Source of the DNA: SABI01 sp963676605 | Lineage (GTDB): Bacteria > Spirochaetota > Spirochaetia > Sphaerochaetales > Sphaerochaetaceae | Direction of reading: 5' to 3' | Length of the DNA: 64,000 nucleotides | NCBI GenBank assembly: GCA_963676605.2 | Contig: CAXXSP010000018.1 | Span: 186,001-250,000 of the forward strand | Shown: positions 33,887 to 40,593 of the stretch, piece after piece | How the letters are laid out: every line of letters begins with the position of its first letter | How positions within the stretch are numbered: position 1 is the stretch's first letter | Translations under genes and position numbers: made by a program | The notes under the pieces: model-generated | Databases searched by the model: none | What the model was told of the DNA's origin: nothing | Seen by the model: only the letters and a program-made list of their open reading frames with translations

Positions 33887-35083
33887 ATGTTAGAAGAACA
33901 ACGGTATATAGATACAATACTCAATGTCTCCCTTCAACTGCGTGAAGGCGAGGCTCTCTCGATCAACAGTGGAGAGAGGAATATGAGTTTCGCGCAGAAA
34001 GTTGCCCAGAAGGCTGTTGAAATAAGCGGCATTCCGGTGAAGATCGTGAGCATAGAAGAAGGAGAGGTGAAAGAAGTCTTCACCGTTGATCCTGTACATA
34101 AGGAGATGATAGCGGAAGATTCTCAGAGCAAGGTGCTGCTCTATCTGTCCGAGCCGCTTGATCTGAGTATCCTTGAGGATAACACACTGAAAGAGATTGC
34201 ACACAACCCTCCCCTTCTGCAGGGCGCAGGGAATCTTTGCCCTCCCCAGCTGGATCGCCCTGTTGCACCCTTCGCTATAGCTCCTGTACCGACAGCTTCC
34301 TGGGCCAGAAGAATTTACTCAGGAGAAAAAGAACCTCTGAGATCTTTCTGGTCTTTCCTCTCCTCATTCCTCCCCCTGGGAGACACGTTCCTGAATGACT
34401 GGATCACTGTACTCAGAAGGAATGTCGCTCTGGTAAAAGCGATCAACGCACTCTCCCCGACTCATCTCATCATCAAACAGGAAGAGCACGCTCTTTCTCT
34501 CCCTCTGCTTGCCACCTCGCAGGCACGGCAGAGCCTGCACCATCTTCCACCCGACAGGGTTTTTCTTCCCCGAATCTCGGCCAGAGGGATATCCTTCTTG
34601 ACTGACCCGAAGGGGAGCGAAGGTACTATCCGCTCGTCCCTGCCCTTCCGCCTCCTCGCTGAAAGGGTTAAGGATCTTTCCCTTATCTTCAGTGAAGGGA
34701 ACATTACCTCCTATGATGCCAATACCGGGATGGATGCTGTACAGGAGGCGCTTTCCATTGATGAGAAAGCCCGGAAGATCGGATTATGCACCCTTGTCGA
34801 GGAACTCACTGACACGACTCACTTCCCTGACGATATTCCACCCGAATTCATGGGATCAGTATCCTCATTTATTACACTGGGAGGAGGTGAGTCCAACCAC
34901 CTGAAGAACCTTGATCTCTACGAAAATGAAGAAGATCTGCAGGAGAAGACGGGTATGAATATCTCTCTTCTGAAAGCCGACATTCCCTTCGGTTCGAGAG
35001 ATACAGATATAGATATGATAGATAGAGACGGGCACACAGTGCCCCTCATGAGGGACGGGAAATTCGTCCTGTATACGGAGTAA
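33887..35083 (+). CDS. Degenerate M29-type peptidase paralog
   Basis: A 398-residue protein related over most of its length to the next gene and to M29 (thermophilic) aminopeptidases: EEQRYIDTILNVSLQLREGE at the N-terminus, ALSIDEKARKIGLCTLVEEL and the closing DRDGHTVPLMRDGKFVLYTE. The metal-binding motifs of the family are not visible: the NIPSEE segment is replaced by LPRISARGISFLTDP, the ENASCH segment by SSFITLGGGESNHL, and the HTDFM segment by LKADIPF. It is therefore probably a non-catalytic paralog. It ends two bases before the canonical M29 gene, so the two are co-translated; M29 enzymes are dimers, and a regulatory heterodimer is a possible but untested idea. Confidence 0.75.
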   Translation: MLEEQRYIDTILNVSLQLREGEALSINSGERNMSFAQKVAQKAVEISGIPVKIVSIEEGEVKEVFTVDPVHKEMIAEDSQSKVLLYLSEPLDLSILEDNTLKEIAHNPPLLQGAGNLCPPQLDRPVAPFAIAPVPTASWARRIYSGEKEPLRSFWSFLSSFLPLGDTFLNDWITVLRRNVALVKAINALSPTHLIIKQEEHALSLPLLATSQARQSLHHLPPDRVFLPRISARGISFLTDPKGSEGTIRSSLPFRLLAERVKDLSLIFSEGNITSYDANTGMDAVQEALSIDEKARKIGLCTLVEELTDTTHFPDDIPPEFMGSVSSFITLGGGESNHLKNLDLYENEEDLQEKTGMNISLLKADIPFGSRDTDIDMIDRDGHTVPLMRDGKFVLYTE

Positions 35084-35085
35084 GT

Positions 35086-36324
35086 ATGAATTCAATAGAG
35101 ACAATGAAGAAAGAATACGCAAAGATGATTATTGAAGCAGGCGTAGCTCTTGAGAAGGGGTCCTGCCTCAGGATCAAAACCGGTGCCGCAACCTACGACT
35201 TCGCCAGACTGCTGGCAGAGCATGCCTATTCGATAGGTGCGAAGTATGTACAGATCACGATTGATGACCTGACGCTTCTAAAAAGTCGTCTAGACAGTCA
35301 GAATGAGGAAGATATCACCTACATCCCCTCCTATGAGAGGGCAATAGATGAGGTGATCATGGACGAGAAGTGGTCCATGATCCGTATCGATAATACCGAT
35401 GAACGGGATGCTCTTCTCGACGCTCCGAGCGATAAGCTCGGAACCTTCTCGAAAGCGGCCGGGGCATTCCATAAGGAACTCATAGCCTATGCGATGAATA
35501 ACGAGATTACCTGGTGTGTTGTCTGCGTACCGACAGACCGCTGGGCTCAGAACGTCCTGGGAGAGGGACATAATGAAGAGAATATGTGGAATTTCCTTGC
35601 CCCCATTCTCCATCTTGATGCCGCAGACCCTCTCGAAACAAGTCGGAAGATGTTCAGTAAGACTGAGAATCGTGCGGAGAGGATTTCCGCTCTGAAGCTG
35701 AGAAAACTTCATTTCACCAGCAGCCTGACTGATCTTACTGTAGAACTGAGAGAGAACCATGTATTCACCGGAGGAGGAGACCTCCTGGCTGACGGGAAGA
35801 AATTCTATCCGAATATCCCGAGCGAGGAAGTATTCACCACTCCCGATTACCTTCTGACCGAAGGATACGTGAAAACGACCCGTCCGATTTCTGTTCTTGA
35901 TGCCCGCGTTGAAGATGCTTACTTCCGCTTTGAAAAGGGCGTCGTTGTAGAGGCACATGCCGAAACAGGAGATGATATCCTTCAGCAATATCTGAATATA
36001 GATGAAGGAGCGAGACGTCTGGGAGAGATTGCTCTGGTAGATCAGAGATCCCCTATCACGCAGGCGAATGTTGTGTTCAATTCCATTCTCTATGATGAGA
36101 ATGCGTCCTGCCATTTCGCCCTCGGCGCTGGCTATCCTACGAATCTTATCATGAAGAGCAGAGAAGCCACTGATGAGGAACTTCTTGAGTACGGGTGTAA
36201 TGTGTCACAGGTGCACACAGACTTTATGTTCGGAAGCGATGATATGAACCTGTGTGGTTATGATACAGAGGGAAAGGAATATGTTATCATGAAAGACGGG
36301 ATGTTCACCCCTGATTTTGTTTGA
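35086..36324 (+). CDS. M29-family metallo-aminopeptidase
   Basis: A 412-residue peptidase with the full set of family metal ligands: Glu in YPNIPSEEVFTTP, Glu in NIDEGARRLGEIALVD, His in YDENASCHFALGAGYP and His/Asp in VHTDFMFGSDD. The intervening GGGDLLADGKKF and the end KDGMFTPDFV are also typical. M29 enzymes remove N-terminal residues from peptides with Co or Zn in the cytoplasm. It starts two bases after the degenerate paralog and its last 20 bases overlap the convergent coaX gene. Confidence 0.92.
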   Translation: MNSIETMKKEYAKMIIEAGVALEKGSCLRIKTGAATYDFARLLAEHAYSIGAKYVQITIDDLTLLKSRLDSQNEEDITYIPSYERAIDEVIMDEKWSMIRIDNTDERDALLDAPSDKLGTFSKAAGAFHKELIAYAMNNEITWCVVCVPTDRWAQNVLGEGHNEENMWNFLAPILHLDAADPLETSRKMFSKTENRAERISALKLRKLHFTSSLTDLTVELRENHVFTGGGDLLADGKKFYPNIPSEEVFTTPDYLLTEGYVKTTRPISVLDARVEDAYFRFEKGVVVEAHAETGDDILQQYLNIDEGARRLGEIALVDQRSPITQANVVFNSILYDENASCHFALGAGYPTNLIMKSREATDEELLEYGCNVSQVHTDFMFGSDDMNLCGYDTEGKEYVIMKDGMFTPDFV

Positions 36325-37093
36325 TACCCTCATGGATGATCAGCAGCCCGTTCAGCGTGTGGGTCGGTTCAATCAGATCCACACGTGTGAGAAGAGGCGC
36401 GATCGTCTGAGAAAGCCCTCCCGTGATGATGATCTTCAGCTTGCAGCCAAGCTCTTCCTCGGTTCTCCGTACAATCGCGTCAACAAGCCCGGAAAAGCCT
36501 ATCATGATACCGCTTCTGATAGCGGTATCACTGTCTGTTCCTATCACTGAACTCGGAAGCTTCAGCTGAACCTGAGGAATCTGTGCAGTATTATTGAACA
36601 GGGAATTCACGGCAGTAATGAGACCGGGAGCAATTGCCGCACCGAGTACACGCCCTTCGCTGTCGACAGTCGTGAAGGTGAGAGCAGTTCCGAAGTCTAT
36701 GACCATGACGGTATCATCAGGATACCGCCTGTGAGCCGCAACCATGTTCGATACAAGGTCGTATCCCATCTCAGGGGGAATACTCTCCCTCTTGAGCCCT
36801 ACTCCCGTCTCATGAGATACCATGACGGGTGTCGTGTCTGTAACAGAGGCAACAACCTTCTCGAAGGTTCTCGTAAGATTCGGTACAACCGAGCAGATGA
36901 TAGAACAGTCTATATCACTGGGGACCATACCGTTCTGCTTCAGCATTGATTCGACGATGACATAGTATTCATCACTGGTCTTTTTCTCGTCAGTATGAAT
37001 GCGCCAGTTGGAAACCCAGCCTGTTTCAGTCCCTTCTCCGTTATGGATTGCCATAACGACATTTGTATTTCCAATATCAACTGCTAACAGCAT
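36305..37093 (-). CDS. coaX: Type III pantothenate kinase
   Basis: CoaX phosphorylates pantothenate in the first step of CoA synthesis. The 262-residue protein has the ASKHA phosphate motif LLAVDIGNTNVVMAIH (residues 2-17), the second phosphate motif MVIDFGTALTFTTVD, GAAIAPGLITAVNSLF and the adenosine motif IIITGGLSQTIAPLL. It is preceded 13 bp upstream by the ABC-F gene on the same strand and its 3' end overlaps the convergent M29 gene by 20 bases. Length and motifs are canonical. Confidence 0.95.
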   Translation of the reverse strand: MLLAVDIGNTNVVMAIHNGEGTETGWVSNWRIHTDEKKTSDEYYVIVESMLKQNGMVPSDIDCSIICSVVPNLTRTFEKVVASVTDTTPVMVSHETGVGLKRESIPPEMGYDLVSNMVAAHRRYPDDTVMVIDFGTALTFTTVDSEGRVLGAAIAPGLITAVNSLFNNTAQIPQVQLKLPSSVIGTDSDTAIRSGIMIGFSGLVDAIVRRTEEELGCKLKIIITGGLSQTIAPLLTRVDLIEPTHTLNGLLIIHEGIKQNQG

Positions 37094-37106
37094 AGGGTAT
37101 TCTCCT

Positions 37107-38744
37107 CTAAATCTGCACTCCGGAGTGTCCGTGATAGTAAGAATCTCTCAGGGCTCTGATATCTTCATTCTCAAGATACTCTTCAAGACCGATCATCCTG
37201 TCGATAACCTTCCCCTCGGGTGCAAATTCAATGATCCTGTTCGCAATCGAGTCAACGAACTGGTGGTCATGAGAGTTGAACAGGAGGACTCCGGTAAAGT
37301 CGATAAGTCCGTTATTCAGGCTTGTGATGGCTTCAAGGTCCAGATGGCTTGTCGGTTCATCGAGAATAAGAACGTTTCCGGCCTCAAGCATCAGCTTTGA
37401 GAGCATACAGCGTACTTTTTCTCCTCCGGAGAGGACGGTACAGTCCTTGAGCGATTCATCACCGCTGAACAGCATCCGTCCGAGGAACGATCGTACGAAG
37501 GTATCATCATTCTCTGTTGAATACTGTCTCAGCCAGTCTGAAATCGAGATATTGTCCTGGAAGTAGGTGATATTATCTTTCGGGTTGTAGCTCGGCTTTG
37601 TCGTCACGCCCCATTCGAAGGAGCCCTCATCAGGTTCCATATTCCCGCTGATGATCTCGAAGAAGACGGTCTTGGCTACGTGCATCGGTCCGACAAAGGC
37701 GATCTTGTCTCCGTTATTCACGGTAAGGGAGAAATTATCGAGAACCTTTTCTCCGTCGATCGTTTTTGAGATGCCTTTCACTTCGAGGATATTCTTACCC
37801 GGCTCACGTTCAGGTTTGAACGCCACATACGGAAAACGACGGGAGGAGGGTTTGATATCATCGATAGTAAGCTTATCAATAAGTTTCTTCCTGCTGGTCG
37901 CCTGCCGTGCTTTTGAGAGGTTGCTGCTGAATCTCTGGATGAATTCTTTCAGTTCCGCGATCTTATCTTCTCTTCTCCGCTTCTCATCCTTCATCTGCTT
38001 CGCAGCAAGCTGTGAGGACATATACCAGAAATCATAGTTACCCACATAGAGCTGAATCTTGCCGTAGTCGATATCTGCGATGTGCGTACATACGGAGTTG
38101 AGGAAGTGACGGTCGTGGGAGACAACGATAACCGTATTCTTGAAATCTTCAAGGAAGGATTCGAGCCAGTGGATCGATTCGAGGTCAAGGTGGTTCGTCG
38201 GTTCGTCGAGGAGAAGAATATCAGGATTTCCGAAGAGAGCCTGGGCAAGAAGAACACGGACTTTGATGGTATCGTCGATATCGCTCATCTTCCGGTTCAG
38301 CATCTCATCATCAAGACCGAGACCGTTAAGCATGACTCCGGCTTCCGCTTCCGCTTCCCAGCCGCCGAGTTCCGCGAACTCGCTCTCAAGCTCTGCCGCT
38401 CTCATTCCGTCTTCCTCGCTGAAGTCTTCCTTGGCATAGATCGCGTCACGCTCGGTCATAACATTATAGAGGTGTTCATACCCCTTGATAACCGTCTCAA
38501 GGACTGTGAAATCGTTGAAGGCAAAGTGATCCTGCTTCAGAACCGCAAGGCGTTCTCCCGGAGTGATGATCACATCACCGGTATCCTGCTCGATCTCACC
38601 GGAGAGGATCTTCAGGAACGTTGACTTTCCGGCACCGTTGGCACCGATGACGCCGTAACAGTTTCCCGGAGTGAATTTAATATTGACTTCCTTGAACAGA
38701 ATCTGAGTTCCGAATGCGAGTGAAATATTTGATGCTGTAATCAT
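37107..38744 (-). CDS. ABC-F family ATPase (YbiT-like)
   Basis: A 545-residue soluble protein with two ABC domains joined by the linker typical of ABC-F ribosome-associated factors (SSQLAAKQMKDEKRRREDKI, RFSSNLSKARQATSRKKLID). NBD1 has Walker A GANGAGKST (about 33-41), a degenerate signature where LSGGE is expected (DIDDTIKVRVLLAQAL), and Walker B ILLLDEPTNHLD. NBD2 has an unusual Walker A, GPMHVAKT, a canonical LSGGEKVR and LILDEPTSHLD. The degenerate signature in NBD1 is known in YbiT, and the altered second Walker A is seen in related clostridial/treponemal proteins, so function is likely kept. ABC-F proteins act on the ribosomal E site; the specific role is unknown. Confidence 0.9.
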   Translation of the reverse strand: MITASNISLAFGTQILFKEVNIKFTPGNCYGVIGANGAGKSTFLKILSGEIEQDTGDVIITPGERLAVLKQDHFAFNDFTVLETVIKGYEHLYNVMTERDAIYAKEDFSEEDGMRAAELESEFAELGGWEAEAEAGVMLNGLGLDDEMLNRKMSDIDDTIKVRVLLAQALFGNPDILLLDEPTNHLDLESIHWLESFLEDFKNTVIVVSHDRHFLNSVCTHIADIDYGKIQLYVGNYDFWYMSSQLAAKQMKDEKRRREDKIAELKEFIQRFSSNLSKARQATSRKKLIDKLTIDDIKPSSRRFPYVAFKPEREPGKNILEVKGISKTIDGEKVLDNFSLTVNNGDKIAFVGPMHVAKTVFFEIISGNMEPDEGSFEWGVTTKPSYNPKDNITYFQDNISISDWLRQYSTENDDTFVRSFLGRMLFSGDESLKDCTVLSGGEKVRCMLSKLMLEAGNVLILDEPTSHLDLEAITSLNNGLIDFTGVLLFNSHDHQFVDSIANRIIEFAPEGKVIDRMIGLEEYLENEDIRALRDSYYHGHSGVQI

Positions 38745-38781
38745 ATTACCCTACCCTCTTGATACTTGGTGATGGTGTCTG

Positions 38782-38816
38782 AAAAAAAAGAAAAGCCAGC
38801 TTCATAGTGAGCTGGC
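38782..38816 (-). terminator. Terminator of the tRNA-Gln/tRNA-Glu transcript
   Basis: AGCTGGC (38810-38816) and GCCAGCT (38795-38801) form a perfect 7-bp stem; on the minus strand it is followed by TTTTCTTTTTTTT (38794-38782). Confidence 0.88.
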
Positions 38817-38824
38817 ACATCTGT

Positions 38825-38896
38825 TAGTCCCTAGGGGAATCGAACCCCTATTTGAAGACTGAGAATCTCCCGTCCTAACCGTTAGACGAAGGGACC
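38825..38896 (-). tRNA. tRNA-Glu (anticodon CTC)
   Basis: A 72-base cloverleaf: acceptor GGTCCCT with AGGGACT, anticodon arm GGAGA-TTCTCAG-TCTTC with CTC, and T arm AGGGGTTCGATTCCCCT. CCA is not encoded. It follows tRNA-Gln by ten bases. Confidence 0.92.
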
Positions 38897-38906
38897 AATA
38901 ACGTTA

Positions 38907-38977
38907 CTGGGATGAAGGGATTCGAACCCCTAAATGCAGAACCAGAATCTGCTGTGTTACCATTACACTACATCCCA
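38907..38977 (-). tRNA. tRNA-Gln (anticodon CTG)
   Basis: A 71-base cloverleaf: acceptor TGGGATG with CATCCCA and discriminator G, anticodon arm GCAGA-TTCTGGT-TCTGC with CTG, and T arm AGGGGTTCGAATCCCTT. CCA is not encoded. Confidence 0.93.
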
Positions 38978-39032
38978 TTGGTTATGAAGACTGCTTGAAT
39001 GTACTAAAAATCTGACATCTTTGTCAAGGCAA

Positions 39033-40046
39033 TCAGGGATAAGAATGTTTGAAAGCTTTTACTCGTGCAGAAGCGGCAAGATCAAGAGAGCTTTCTTCCC
39101 CTTTTTTGAGGTACTGGTAGGCTAGTGCGGCGATCATGGCTCCGTTATCTGTACAGAGTTTCATCGAGGGGATTGCTACCTCGATCCCGTTCAGCTGCTG
39201 GAGCTCTGAACGGAGAAGGGAGTTCGCCGCTACACCGCCTCCTGCAGAGAGTCTCGTAAGACCTGTGGTCTCAAGAGCCTTTCTCACCCTCTTCATAAGG
39301 GTACCGACAGCGACCCGCTGGAAACTCGCAGCAATATTCTCAGGAGATTTCTCGCTCTCACCGTCCCAGAAGGAGTCAAGCTGATTGATGACTGCCGTTT
39401 TCAGTCCGGAATAGGAGATATCGAACTCATGATCACCCTTACGAAGCGACGGACCGGGAAAGAGGAAGGCTTTATCATTGCCCTTCTGTGCAAGACGGTC
39501 AATCACAACCCCTCCGGGATAGCCGAAGCCGTGATGCTTCGCCACCTTATCGAACGCCTCGCCTATCGCATCATCGATGGTGGTGCCGAGAACGTCAAGT
39601 TCATCAAAACCGTTCACCCTGCAGATCACCGTGTGTCCGCCTGAAACGAGAAGGCCGAGATACGGATACTCAAGAGGATGCTCCACCTGAGAAGCATAGA
39701 GGTGGGCGCGGATATGATCGATCCCGATAAGAGGAACTCCGAGCGTGGCAGCAATGGCTTTTGCGAAATTCACTCCCACGAGGAGAGACCCGAGGAGTCC
39801 CGGGCGGTTGGTCACGGCAACAGCGTCAAGGTCTTCAAAAGTCAGAGAGGCTTTCTCCACTGCCGTTTTAACGACAGGAGAGATCCACTCGGTATGAAGC
39901 CTGCTCGCAATCTCAGGAACAACTCCCTGATAGGGTCTGTGAAGGTCAATCTGCGTTGCAACTTCATTGCTCAGAATCTCTCTCCCGTCACGGACGACTG
40001 AAACAGAACATTCATCACAGGAGGTTTCAATGCCAAGTACATTCAT
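39033..40046 (-). CDS. tsaD: tRNA N6-threonylcarbamoyladenosine synthase subunit TsaD
   Basis: TsaD is the ASKHA-fold metalloprotein that transfers the threonylcarbamoyl group to A37 of ANN-decoding tRNAs with TsaB, TsaC and TsaE. The 337-residue protein begins MNVLGIETSCDECSVSVV and has GVVPEIASRLHTE, the metal-site motif GIDHIRAHLYAS, LLVSGGHTVICRV, GEAFDKVAKHHGFGYPGG, GGVAANSLLR and LCTDNGAMIAALAYQYL. Its ATG overlaps the stop of the upstream 78-residue gene (ATGA). Intact and full length. Confidence 0.97.
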   Translation of the reverse strand: MNVLGIETSCDECSVSVVRDGREILSNEVATQIDLHRPYQGVVPEIASRLHTEWISPVVKTAVEKASLTFEDLDAVAVTNRPGLLGSLLVGVNFAKAIAATLGVPLIGIDHIRAHLYASQVEHPLEYPYLGLLVSGGHTVICRVNGFDELDVLGTTIDDAIGEAFDKVAKHHGFGYPGGVVIDRLAQKGNDKAFLFPGPSLRKGDHEFDISYSGLKTAVINQLDSFWDGESEKSPENIAASFQRVAVGTLMKRVRKALETTGLTRLSAGGGVAANSLLRSELQQLNGIEVAIPSMKLCTDNGAMIAALAYQYLKKGEESSLDLAASARVKAFKHSYP

Positions 40047-40279
40047 GGAAGATCCTCAAAGTTTGCATCTTTTATCTGAGGGTCGCTCGGAAGCCCCCGT
40101 TCTAACATCTCAGGGAAAAGATCGAGATAAAAATCAGCGACCTCAGGAGACCAGGACAACCCGCTCCTCACGCTATGCTGATAATTGAGTTTTATAGCAA
40201 CGACCCGTTCAGTCGGGACTGCCTTGTGCGGTGTATGCCGTGTGTGTTTCTTACTCAGAATATTCTCCAGTACGGACAT
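40043..40279 (-). CDS. Small protein of unknown function, coupled to tsaD
   Basis: A 78-residue, basic N-terminus (MSVLENILSKKHTRHTPHKA) followed by a more structured part (VVAIKLNYQHSVRSGLSWSP, VADFYLDLFPEMLERGLPSD). I do not recognise a family. It overlaps the tsaD start by four bases, which supports translation. No membrane segment or cysteine cluster is present. Confidence that it is a gene is moderate. Confidence 0.5.
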   Translation of the reverse strand: MSVLENILSKKHTRHTPHKAVPTERVVAIKLNYQHSVRSGLSWSPEVADFYLDLFPEMLERGLPSDPQIKDANFEDLP

Positions 40280-40354
40280 CTGTATCCCGTGAAACGGGTA
40301 TTCCGTTGCTTAAACATATGAAGAAAGGAATCCTTCGTCAATCCCTTTATCCCC

Positions 40355-40383
40355 TTGCATTTTATAGGGAAAATATGTAGATT
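40355..40383 (+). promoter_or_regulatory. Promoter of tRNA-Thr
   Basis: TTGCAT (40355-40360) and TAGATT (40378-40383) are 17 bases apart, 14 bases before the tRNA. Confidence 0.45.
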
Positions 40384-40397
40384 GAGTCGAAGAGAAC

Positions 40398-40469
40398 GCC
40401 AAAATAGCTCAGGGGTAGAGCAACGCACTCGTAATGCGTAGGTCGTGGGTTCAATTCCCACTTTTGGCT
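40398..40469 (+). tRNA. tRNA-Thr (anticodon CGT)
   Basis: A 72-base cloverleaf: acceptor GCCAAAA with TTTTGGC, anticodon arm ACGCA-CTCGTAA-TGCGT with CGT, and T arm GTGGGTTCAATTCCCAC. CCA is not encoded. Confidence 0.94.
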
Positions 40470-40502
40470 GAACAGAAGTGTATGTTACATTCTGAGCGTA
40501 TG

Positions 40503-40533
40503 AAGGAAGAAGCACAGGCATCTTCCTTTTTTT
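40503..40533 (+). terminator. Terminator of tRNA-Thr
   Basis: AAGGAAGA (40503-40510) pairs with TCTTCCTT (40521-40528), followed by a T run to 40533. Confidence 0.8.
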
Positions 40534-40545
40534 ATGCCCTGAAAG

Positions 40546-40574
40546 ATACAGCTCCGGAAGAACCGGAGCTGTAT
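40546..40574 (-). terminator. Hairpin downstream of ppdK
   Basis: ATACAGCTCCGG (40546-40557) and CCGGAGCTGTAT (40563-40574) form a perfect 12-bp stem with a five-base loop, 20 bp after the ppdK stop. No T run follows on the minus strand, so it is a 3'-stabilising or weak terminating structure. Confidence 0.65.
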
Positions 40575-40593
40575 GTATACACTCTCTCTAAGT

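Noticed and set aside
40255..40521. 88-residue frame across tRNA-Thr on the minus strand
   Set aside because: It runs antisense through the tRNA and a terminator.
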